DNA of 11,824 bases from CAZEVY01 sp964515555 (GTDB taxonomy: Bacteria > Acidobacteriota > Terriglobia > Bryobacterales > Bryobacteraceae), in NCBI GenBank assembly GCA_964515555.1, contig CAZEVY010000135.1:1-11824 (forward strand), written 5' to 3'. The translations under genes were made by a program, and so were the position numbers. The notes under the pieces are model-generated. The model did not search any database. It saw nothing but the letters and a program-made list of their open reading frames with translations, and was not told where the DNA came from. This document shows, piece by piece, positions 6,783-11,824 of the stretch; the first letter of the stretch is position 1, and every line of letters begins with the position of its first letter.

Positions 6783-7087
6783 AACGGAACCGCTTCCCGC
6801 AGCGCTCGCTCTCGAATCCCGGGCTTCAACATTCCTTCGGTCGCGACGTCGACACGGAGCCCGAGCATCTCTTGCAGACCGATCAGCAGTCCGCCGAGGT
6901 CCATGAGGGTCCGGTCGGCATCAAGGTCGACCAGGAAATCGACGTCGCTGGCCGCCGTCGCGTCACCGCGGGCGACCGATCCGAAGACTCGGATGTTCCG
7001 CGCGCCGTATTTCTCCGCCAGGTCCAGGATTCGCGACTTATTCGACCGGCGCAATTCCTCGATGCTCACACTCCTATTGTGACGCAT
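6779..7087 (-). CDS. mntA: MntA-family minimal nucleotidyltransferase antitoxin
   Basis: This is a 102-residue MNT-fold protein, the antitoxin partner of HepT. Characterised MntA proteins inactivate HepT by transferring AMP units to the tyrosine of its R-x4-H-x-Y motif. The nucleotidyltransferase signature GS-x10-DxD is complete (G36-S37, D48, D50, within RVFGSVARGDATAASDVDFLVD). A third acidic residue, D80 in LRVDV, completes the metal site. The ATG at 7087 is taken because it places the first helix (SIEELRRSNKSRILDLAEKYGA) near the N-terminus. GTG 7069 is possible, with AGGAG just in front but too close. A longer frame to 7186 would run toward the tRNA copy and has no family similarity. It is upstream of and overlapping hepT, the usual operon order for one class of these systems. 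Confidence 0.9.
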   Translation of the reverse strand: MRHNRSVSIEELRRSNKSRILDLAEKYGARNIRVFGSVARGDATAASDVDFLVDLDADRTLMDLGGLLIGLQEMLGLRVDVATEGMLKPGIRERALREAVPL

Positions 7088-7195
7088 CGGGAACGGCGAC
7101 GATCTACTTCGCACCGGCCGCGCGTCGGCGAGCGATCCATCCCGGGCCGTCGGAAGCACGCAAACGCACGAGTGGACCGGACACAACGAGAATAG

Positions 7196-7269
7196 TGCCG
7201 ACGGGAAGACTCGAACCTCGGACCTACGGATTATGAGACCGTGGCTCTAACCACCTGAGCTACGCCAGC
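7196..7269 (-). pseudogene. Diverged second copy of tRNA-Met (CAU)
   Basis: This copy has the same length and anticodon loop (CTCATAA, 7237-7231) as the tRNA at 6296-6372, but with six changes. C3 to U and C68 to U each leave a G-U pair in the acceptor stem. C62 to U leaves a G-U pair in the T stem. G49 to C makes a C-C mismatch. G26 to C is unusual at a purine position. The encoded CCA has become CTA (7193-7195). It can still fold, and its upstream boxes are conserved, so expression is possible if the CCA is added enzymatically. A decaying duplicate is the simpler view. It may instead be a real second gene, hence the moderate confidence. Confidence 0.7.
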
Positions 7270-7277
7270 GGACACCC

Positions 7278-7315
7278 TCAGGATAGCAAAGCGGGTCGTT
7301 TGGTCTCCGTCAGGT
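7278..7315 (-). promoter_or_regulatory. Candidate promoter region of the second tRNA copy
   Basis: It has the same two boxes as in copy A (minus strand 7315-7302 and 7292-7278), unchanged, with a 9-base spacer between them that differs at five positions. The distance to the tRNA is two bases longer than in copy A. Confidence 0.35.
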
Positions 7316-7320
7316 TGCGC

Positions 7321-7665
7321 CTAACACCCGAGACCTGCCTTGATCGCATTGGCGGCGTCCCGGAGTTGGTTCGCCTGCGCCAGCGTCAGGTCGCCACTAT
7401 TGAGCCTTTCCTCCACCTTGCTGAGGAACGCGTTCAGTTTTCCGCAGGCGGAATTCACGATCATCGGGTTGATGTTGATTAGCGTGGCCGTCAGACTCGT
7501 CGTCACTCCGCGAGGCAGCCCCATCGAGGTGATAAGGCTGATCAGGTTCCGGATAGCCTGTGCTGAGTCCATCGGCAGCACCAGCGCGGCCGGGTTCTCG
7601 GCCTCGATGGATGCCAAGTCGTTTGTGTGGCCCGAGTCAGTCCGCGAGTCATCCGACATAGCCAT
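7321..7665 (-). CDS. Orphan FIMAH-like domain protein, probably a gene remnant
   Basis: This is a 114-residue ORF. Residues about 35-114 (IRNLISLITSMGLPRGVTTSLTATL..., ending in KLNAFLSKVEERLNSGDLTLAQANQLRDAANAIKAGLGC) resemble the FIMAH-type helical domain. That domain usually closes large secreted proteins of Solibacter-like bacteria, including the Cys pair near ACGKLNAF and at the very end. Here there is no signal peptide and the first 34 residues are polar without recognisable features. It may be a detached C-terminal fragment or a small unrelated hypothetical protein. It starts 21 bases after the parB stop, on the same strand and in the same frame, so it could be cotranscribed with parAB. 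Its stop lies at the edge of direct repeat copy B. No clear ribosome binding site. The assignment is by recalled family pattern. Confidence 0.55.
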   Translation of the reverse strand: MAMSDDSRTDSGHTNDLASIEAENPAALVLPMDSAQAIRNLISLITSMGLPRGVTTSLTATLININPMIVNSACGKLNAFLSKVEERLNSGDLTLAQANQLRDAANAIKAGLGC

Positions 7666-7686
7666 TCTCGATGGCGTTAGGTAGGC

Positions 7687-8550
7687 TTATTCTACAATTG
7701 TAGTATATATTCGTTGCAGCTCTTCCTGCGAGTAATAATCGATCTCGATTTTCCCCCGCTGCTCCGACTTCGCGACGATTCGCACGCGCGTTCCGAGCAC
7801 TCGCTGCAGCTCATCGATGGCGGCGTTCACGTTGGCGTCGACCTTCTCGACGGCGCGCGGTTCCCTGGGCTCGGTGGCGCGCTGCACAATCCGCTCGATC
7901 TGCCGCACGGACAGGCCTTGGGAGGCCGCCTTCTCCGCCAGTTGCGTGATCGCCTCGGCGTCGCTCAAGCCGGCCAGCGCCCGGGCGTGTCCCATCGAAA
8001 GCCGCCGCTCGGCGATCAGGAGCTGCACCTCCTCGGGAAGCTTGAGCAGGCGGAGCAGGTTCGAGATCGTCGCGCGGTTCTTGCCCGTGCGGATGGCAAG
8101 CTGCTCGAGACCGACCTTGTGCTCCGTGTGCAGCCGGTGCAGCGCCGATGCGACTTCGATCGGGTTGAGGTCCTCGCGCTGGATGTTCTCGATGAGCGAG
8201 ACCTCGAGCATCTGGGTCTCGGTGTAGTCCTGAACCACCACGGGAACCCGATCGAGCTTGACCATCTTGGCCGCGCGCCAGCGGCGCTCGCCGGCGACCA
8301 GTTCGTACTTCTCGCCCTTGCGCCGGACGATCAGCGGCTGCACCAGTCCGTGAGCGAGGATCGACTCGCCGAGCTCGTGCAGCCGCTCCGCATCGAACAC
8401 GTTGCGCGGCTGGAGCGGGTTGGGCTCGATCTCGTGGATGCTCAGCGTCATCAGCCCCGGCGCGGAGATCCCGGGCTGGGGCTTCGACTGGATCAGGGAC
8501 GAGAGTCCCCTACCGAGGGCCCGGCGAGGTTGTTCTGGCGGCTTGCTCAT
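7687..8550 (-). CDS. parB: Chromosome-partitioning protein ParB (Spo0J)
   Basis: This is a 287-residue CTP-dependent DNA clamp that loads at parS and spreads to organise and segregate the origin region. The N-terminal ALGRGLSSL (11-19) is the ParA-stimulating segment. The CTP-binding N-domain has GERRWRAA (87-94) and ENIQREDLNP (121-130). A helix-turn-helix for parS follows (VGLEQLAIRTGKNRATISNLLRLLKLP, 147-172) with LSMGHARAL (184-192). The C-terminal dimer domain ends GKIEIDYYSQEELQRIYTTIVE. The ATG at 8550 is chosen over an upstream in-frame start at 8610 because AAGGAG lies 10 bases before it and the family begins here. It overlaps the end of parA by 41 bases. Its final codons are unusually AT-rich. 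Confidence 0.96.
   Translation of the reverse strand: MSKPPEQPRRALGRGLSSLIQSKPQPGISAPGLMTLSIHEIEPNPLQPRNVFDAERLHELGESILAHGLVQPLIVRRKGEKYELVAGERRWRAAKMVKLDRVPVVVQDYTETQMLEVSLIENIQREDLNPIEVASALHRLHTEHKVGLEQLAIRTGKNRATISNLLRLLKLPEEVQLLIAERRLSMGHARALAGLSDAEAITQLAEKAASQGLSVRQIERIVQRATEPREPRAVEKVDANVNAAIDELQRVLGTRVRIVAKSEQRGKIEIDYYSQEELQRIYTTIVE
7692..7703. other. 12-bp AT-rich palindrome at the 3' end of parB
   Basis: CTACAATTGTAG is a perfect palindrome just inside the parB stop, within an AT-rich patch (about 7687-7712) that contrasts with the GC-rich surroundings. It is small, and its function cannot be read. Confidence 0.35.
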
Positions 8551-9304
8551 TGGCGAGAATCTCCTTGGCGAGCTTGATGTAGCTTTCCGCTCCGCGCGAC
8601 CGCACATCATAAAGGATGATGGGTTTTCCGTAGCTTGGCGCCTCGGCCAGCCGCACGCTGCGCGGGATGGTGGTCTCGAAGACTTCGCCGGTGAAGAACT
8701 CCCGCAGGTCCGCGGCGACCTGCCGGCCGAGGTTGGTGCGGTCGTCGAACATCGTCAGCAGGATGCCTTCGATCTTGAGGGGATGTCCGTACGAGTTCTG
8801 TACCCGCTCGATGGTGTCGACCAGTTGGGATACGCCCTCGAGCGCGAAGAACTCGCATTGAATCGGGATCAGCACCGAGTCGGCGGCCAGGAGCGCGTTC
8901 AGCGTGAGAAGGTCGAGCGCCGGCGGGCAGTCGATCAGAATGTAGCTGTACTGGTCGCGGATCTCGCGAATCCTTTCCCGGAGGCGGTGCTCCCGCTGTT
9001 CCACGTCGACCAGCTCGATGTTGGCGCCGACGAGATTGCGATCGCTGGGCGCCAGGTCGAGGCCGTCCATTTCGGTCCGGACGACGATTTCCGCGACCGG
9101 CCGCTCGCGGACGATGACGTCGTAGAGGCTTCCGGCGCCCTCCTCCTTGCGAATGCCGAGTCCGCTGGTGGAGTTACCCTGCGGGTCGCAATCGACGACC
9201 AGTACCCGTAAGTCGTTGGCGGCCAAGGATGCAGCGAGGTTGATCGCCGTCGTGGTCTTGCCCACGCCACCCTTCTGGTTGGCGATCGCGATGACTTTTC
9301 CCAT
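8510..9304 (-). CDS. parA: Chromosome-partitioning ATPase ParA (Soj)
   Basis: This is a 264-residue deviant-Walker ATPase that binds DNA non-specifically as an ATP dimer and, with ParB-parS complexes, moves the replication origins apart. The start is the family's normal N-terminus, MGKVIAIANQKGGVGKTT, with the deviant Walker A lysine K11 and K16. The switch I region is VLVVDCDPQGN (D38, D40), Walker B is YILIDCPPALD (D125), and GRQVAADLREFF and TTIPRSVRLAEAPSYGKPI are characteristic of Soj-type proteins. Full length. It lies downstream of rsmG, and three parS palindromes occupy the gap, so ParB binding there probably also affects its transcription. parB overlaps its 3' end. Confidence 0.97.
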   Translation of the reverse strand: MGKVIAIANQKGGVGKTTTAINLAASLAANDLRVLVVDCDPQGNSTSGLGIRKEEGAGSLYDVIVRERPVAEIVVRTEMDGLDLAPSDRNLVGANIELVDVEQREHRLRERIREIRDQYSYILIDCPPALDLLTLNALLAADSVLIPIQCEFFALEGVSQLVDTIERVQNSYGHPLKIEGILLTMFDDRTNLGRQVAADLREFFTGEVFETTIPRSVRLAEAPSYGKPIILYDVRSRGAESYIKLAKEILANEQAARTTSPGPR

Positions 9305-9329
9305 CGAGAGGATATGTTATCACGATCGA

Positions 9330-9345
9330 TGTTCCACGTGGAACA
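9330..9345. promoter_or_regulatory. parS: parS site 1
   Basis: TGTTCCACGTGGAACA is a perfect 16-bp palindrome matching the conserved ParB-binding parS consensus, flanked by A and T (18 identical bases in all four sites). It lies 25 bases upstream of the parA start and so is likely to influence parA transcription. Confidence 0.96.
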
Positions 9346-9363
9346 TTCGGGGTCGAAGGTCAA

Positions 9364-9379
9364 TGTTCCACGTGGAACA
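9364..9379. promoter_or_regulatory. parS: parS site 2
   Basis: Identical to site 1, in the gap between rsmG and parA. Its start is 34 bases from that of site 1. Confidence 0.96.
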
Positions 9380-9407
9380 TCGCCGGTCGGAGGGCGGTCA
9401 GGCCTAA

Positions 9408-9423
9408 TGTTCCACGTGGAACA
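9408..9423. promoter_or_regulatory. parS: parS site 3
   Basis: Identical palindrome 44 bases from site 2, still in the gap and ending 20 bases before the rsmG stop codon. Confidence 0.96.
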
Positions 9424-9443
9424 TTGCTCGGTTGAGTGGCGGG

Positions 9444-10010
9444 TCAGGGGCGCTGCGGCCCAATGTTCCACGTGGAACATCGCATGTGAACGACCCTCCG
9501 GACGGTCCCCGGAACCGGGATCGAGCGGTCCCAGGAGCCCTCGCCGGCGGAGCCGAGCCAAGCCAGATTCGTCGCCCAAGACAATGACTCGAAAGGAATT
9601 GCGCGCGCGACCGCCCAGTCGGCGGGCTGCTTCCAATCCTCGCCGCGACCGGGGAACACGGTCACATTCGGGAGGTCGCGGGTCGTTTCGGAGAGAAAAA
9701 CAGCTTTCCGGGAGCGGGATTCGGCGAGCGTCACGTGGCACTCCGGGCGCAGAACGGCGATCGGGATTCCGGGGAATCCCGCGCCGCTCCCGACGTCGAG
9801 GATCGAGAGCGGTCCGGCCGGCAGTTGGGCGCCCAGGAAAAGCGACTCAAAGTAATGAAACCGCACCAGTTCGCCGACATCGTCGACCGAAGTGAGGCTC
9901 AGACGGCGGTTCCAGCGCAGGAGCAGATCGCAATGGGATTCGAGGCGGGAGAGCTGTTCCGTGGAAAGGGCCGGCCAGGAATCGCGAAGGAGCCGGGCAA
10001 ACTCGCTCAT
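9444..10010 (-). CDS. rsmG: 16S rRNA 7-methylguanosine methyltransferase RsmG (GidB)
   Basis: This is a 188-residue SAM-dependent methyltransferase that makes m7G at G527 of 16S rRNA (E. coli numbering). The family pattern is intact: LRWNRRLSLTSVDD (31-44), HYFESLFL (52-59), the SAM loop ILDVGSGAGFPGIPIA (70-85), LAESRSRKAVFLSE (95-108) and WAVARAI (132-138). The ATG at 10010 overlaps the mnmG stop as ATGA, the classical gidA-gidB coupling. The natural protein seems to end near PGTVRRVVHMR. After it, CSTWNIGPQRP (178-188) is encoded by parS site 4 and flanking bases. The tail is probably neutral to catalysis, but that is inference. Confidence 0.95.
   Translation of the reverse strand: MSEFARLLRDSWPALSTEQLSRLESHCDLLLRWNRRLSLTSVDDVGELVRFHYFESLFLGAQLPAGPLSILDVGSGAGFPGIPIAVLRPECHVTLAESRSRKAVFLSETTRDLPNVTVFPGRGEDWKQPADWAVARAIPFESLSWATNLAWLGSAGEGSWDRSIPVPGTVRRVVHMRCSTWNIGPQRP
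9464..9479. promoter_or_regulatory. parS: parS site 4, inside the rsmG coding sequence
   Basis: Identical palindrome 56 bases from site 3. It lies within the last codons of rsmG and is translated as C-S-T-W-N-I, so it is both a binding site and coding sequence. Confidence 0.93.
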
Positions 10011-11824
10011 GCCGTCTGGCGCGCCAGATCGAGGTAGACGTCGAGGACGGCGATCGCGGCGGGAGTCACACCGGGAATGCGGCCGGCCTGGTCGACTGTG
10101 AGTGGGCGGACGCGCTCCAGCTTCTCGCGGATCTCGCGGGAAAGACCGGGGATAGAGCTGAAGTCGAAGTCCGACGGGATCGGGCGCCGGCCCGCATCGC
10201 GCATCCGTTCCACGTGGCGTTTCTGCTGCGCCAGGTAGCCCTGATACTTGATCTCGGTTTCGACGGTCTCAAGAACACCACACAATAATGGTGTCCCTAG
10301 TAGCGCGGAGGGATTCAGCGAGGCGAGGCGAACGTCGGGACGCTTGAGGAGGGTGGCCTTGCCGTTGCGGTTGAGGAGGTCGAGCAGGAGCGCGCGCTGG
10401 GCCATCTTCTCCTGGAACATGTTCCATCGGATATCGTCGACGAGGCCCACGCGCCGACCCTCGGGCGTGAGGCGCAGATCGGCGTTATCGATGCGCAGGT
10501 GGAGGCGGAACTCGGCGCGCGAGGTGAACATTCTATATGGTTCGTCGGCGCCCTTGGTGACGAGGTCGTCGACCATGATGCCGATGTAGCCATCGGTGCG
10601 GCCGACAACGAGCGGATCGAGGCCACCCAGCATGCGCGCGGCGTTGATGCCGGCGATGAGGCCCTGGCCGGCGGCTTCTTCGTATCCCGACGTCCCGTTG
10701 ATCTGGCCGGCGAGGAAGAGGCCGGGGATCGACTTCACTTCGAGAGCGTGCGACAGCTCGCGGGCATCGACGGCGTCGTACTCGATGGCGTAGCCGGGGC
10801 GGATCATTTCGGCGCGCTCGAGGCCGGGGATCGAGGCGACCATGGCCTCCTGCACGTCGAGCGGCATGCTGGTGGACATGCCGTTGACGTAGACCTCGTT
10901 GGTGTCGAGGCCCTCGGGCTCCAGGAAGATCTGGTGGCGCGGCTTGTCGGGGAACTTGACGAACTTGTCCTCGATGGACGGGCAGTAGCGCGGGCCGAGG
11001 CCTTCGATCTGGCCGCTGTAGAGCGGCGATCGCGCGATGCTCCGCTGGACGACGTCGCGCGTGGCCTCGGTGGTGAAGGCGATGTGGCAGGCGATCTGCG
11101 GGCGGTCGATGCGCGCGGTGAGGAAGGAGAACGGGGTCGGCTCGGGGTCGCCGTGCTGCGGCTCGAAGCGGTCCCAGTCGATGGTGCGGCCGTCGAGGCG
11201 CGGCGGGGTGCCGGTTTTGAGACGCGTCCAGGCGAGGCCGAGGGTGCGGAGCTGGTCGCCGAGAAGGTTGGAGGCGGCTTCGCCGTTGCGGCCGCAGGCG
11301 TATCGCATCTCGCCGACGTGGGCGAGTCCGTTGAGGAAGGTCCCGGTGGTGACGATGACGGCGCCGGCGTCGATGCGGCGGCCGTCGCGGAGTTCGACGG
11401 CGGTGGCGCGGCGCACCGCTCCCTCTGGTCGCGGCTCTGTAGGACGAGGTCGCGGATCGGTAGGATGGAATTCATCGACGACGATGCGCGCGACCTCGGC
11501 CTGAATCATCCGAAGATTGGGCTCGCGCTCCAGGATCTCGCGCATCTTCACGCGATAGGTTTTCTTATCGCACTGCGCGCGCGGCGACCAGACGGCGGGG
11601 CCGCGGCTGGTGTTGAGGAGGCGGAACTGGATGCCGACGGCGTCGGTGACCTCGCCCATGACGCCGCCGAGGGCGTCGATTTCGCGGACGAGGTGGCCCT
11701 TGGCGATGCCGCCGATGGCGGGGTTGCAGGACATCTGCGCGACGAGGTCGAGGTTCATGGCGACCAGCGCGGTGCGGCAGCCGAGTCGCGCGGCGGCGCG
11801 CGCGGCCTCGCACCCGGCGTGGCC
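10007..11824 (-). CDS. mnmG: tRNA U34 carboxymethylaminomethyl enzyme MnmG (GidA), 5' end outside window
   Basis: MnmG is an FAD protein that, with MnmE, adds a carboxymethylaminomethyl group to wobble uridine 34 of certain tRNAs. The visible 605 residues open in the nucleotide-binding strand (GHAGCEAARAAARLGCRTALVA), so only the first dozen or so residues are missing. Family signatures follow: QMSCNPAIGGIAKGHLVREIDALGG, VIVTTGTFLNGLAH, KTGTPPRLDGRTIDWDRF and RYCPSIEDKFVKFPDK. Next come HQIFLEPEG, LFLAGQINGTSGYEEAAGQGLIAGINAA and the C-terminal MnmE-binding domain with YQGYL. The rsmG start overlaps its stop by 4 bases. An unusual in-frame insertion at residues 121-134 of the fragment (PTDPRPRPTEPRPE) lies before the GTFLNG strand. 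The usual catalytic cysteines are present, so the enzyme is probably active. Confidence 0.96.
   Translation of the reverse strand, partial: GHAGCEAARAAARLGCRTALVAMNLDLVAQMSCNPAIGGIAKGHLVREIDALGGVMGEVTDAVGIQFRLLNTSRGPAVWSPRAQCDKKTYRVKMREILEREPNLRMIQAEVARIVVDEFHPTDPRPRPTEPRPEGAVRRATAVELRDGRRIDAGAVIVTTGTFLNGLAHVGEMRYACGRNGEAASNLLGDQLRTLGLAWTRLKTGTPPRLDGRTIDWDRFEPQHGDPEPTPFSFLTARIDRPQIACHIAFTTEATRDVVQRSIARSPLYSGQIEGLGPRYCPSIEDKFVKFPDKPRHQIFLEPEGLDTNEVYVNGMSTSMPLDVQEAMVASIPGLERAEMIRPGYAIEYDAVDARELSHALEVKSIPGLFLAGQINGTSGYEEAAGQGLIAGINAARMLGGLDPLVVGRTDGYIGIMVDDLVTKGADEPYRMFTSRAEFRLHLRIDNADLRLTPEGRRVGLVDDIRWNMFQEKMAQRALLLDLLNRNGKATLLKRPDVRLASLNPSALLGTPLLCGVLETVETEIKYQGYLAQQKRHVERMRDAGRRPIPSDFDFSSIPGLSREIREKLERVRPLTVDQAGRIPGVTPAAIAVLDVYLDLARQTA
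11415..11464 (-). repeat. 21-bp repeat units inserted in frame in mnmG
   Basis: On the minus strand, GATCCGCGACC recurs 21 bases later as GAGCCGCGACC, giving two units. The second continues to GAGGGAGCGGT. This GAGCCGCGACC-(1 or 2 bases)-GAGGGAGCGGT pattern also occurs on the plus strand at about 5742-5765, beyond the array at the convergent junction. Because 21 bases equal seven codons, it encodes the tandem heptapeptide PTDPRPR/PTEPRPE (11464 to 11423). Confidence 0.72.

Larger units (their letters stand above)
7178..7315. repeat. Direct repeat copy B (tRNA copy plus flanks)
   Basis: About 138 bp corresponding to copy A at 6281-6416. Two single-base insertions lie between the tRNA and the conserved upstream box. 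The repeat ends 5 bases before the stop codon of the FIMAH-like ORF. Confidence 0.9.

Noticed and set aside
7088..7186. Upstream extension of the mntA frame
   Set aside because: The extra 33 residues have no MNT-family similarity and run to the edge of the tRNA repeat; internal starts at 7087 or 7069 fit the family.
6202..7315. Search for an integrase, transposase, inverted-repeat ends or CRISPR array around the tRNA repeats
   Set aside because: None seen; the only long repeats are the direct tRNA-containing copies, so no named mobile element can be assigned.
7317..7339. Second heptamer-like stretch resembling 1398-1425
   Set aside because: It matches only 19 of 23 bases and encodes the conserved-looking C-terminus of the FIMAH-like ORF, so chance similarity is likely.
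9305..9329. Possible DnaA box (TTATCACGA) near parA
   Set aside because: It matches the consensus at only six of nine positions and has no partners, so there is no evidence for an origin inside the window.
9314..9895. Plus-strand frame containing repeated MFHVEH and CSTWNI peptides
   Set aside because: The repeats are translations of the parS palindromes and the rest is antisense to rsmG.

Overview
The window is a GC-rich bacterial chromosome segment that probably lies near the replication origin. It carries the 3' end of gyrB at one edge and the conserved mnmG-rsmG-parA-parB cluster, with a compact group of parS sites, at the other. The GC-rich C-ending codons, a Tat-exported sugar isomerase-like protein, a DUF3604 secreted protein, an Uma2-family protein, a FIMAH-like C-terminal domain and short dispersed repeats suggest an acidobacterium of the Solibacter/Bryobacterales type. 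That placement is inference; no species marker is decisive here.

Plus-strand block (1-5687): gyrB 3' end; a shortened Uma2-family gene ending in a 7-bp tandem repeat; a secreted protein with about seven propeller-like repeats followed by a PHP-type DUF3604 domain; an abutting sugar-binding lipoprotein; and a Tat-exported TIM-barrel isomerase/epimerase-like protein. The last three look like an envelope-facing carbohydrate or polyol set, but no permease or ATPase gene is present.

Junction and accessory region (5688-7665): plus- and minus-strand genes converge on a three-unit 21-bp repeat array. Then, all on the minus strand, come a deleted vapC remnant with its antitoxin gene, an intact CAU-anticodon tRNA gene, a HepT-MntA (HEPN/MNT) toxin-antitoxin pair, a second diverged copy of the same tRNA with its flanks, and an orphan FIMAH-like ORF. 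The two tRNA copies are part of about 136-bp direct repeats roughly 90% identical that bracket the HepT-MntA pair. This is the most unusual arrangement in the window.

Minus-strand core block (7687-11824): parB, parA, rsmG and mnmG (5' end outside the window), transcribed mnmG to parB with short overlaps mnmG/rsmG and parA/parB. Four identical 18-bp parS palindromes lie upstream of parA, the fourth inside the 3' end of rsmG, where it encodes part of the protein. mnmG carries an in-frame insertion made of two 21-bp units, related to the array at the convergent junction, which encodes a 7-residue peptide repeat.
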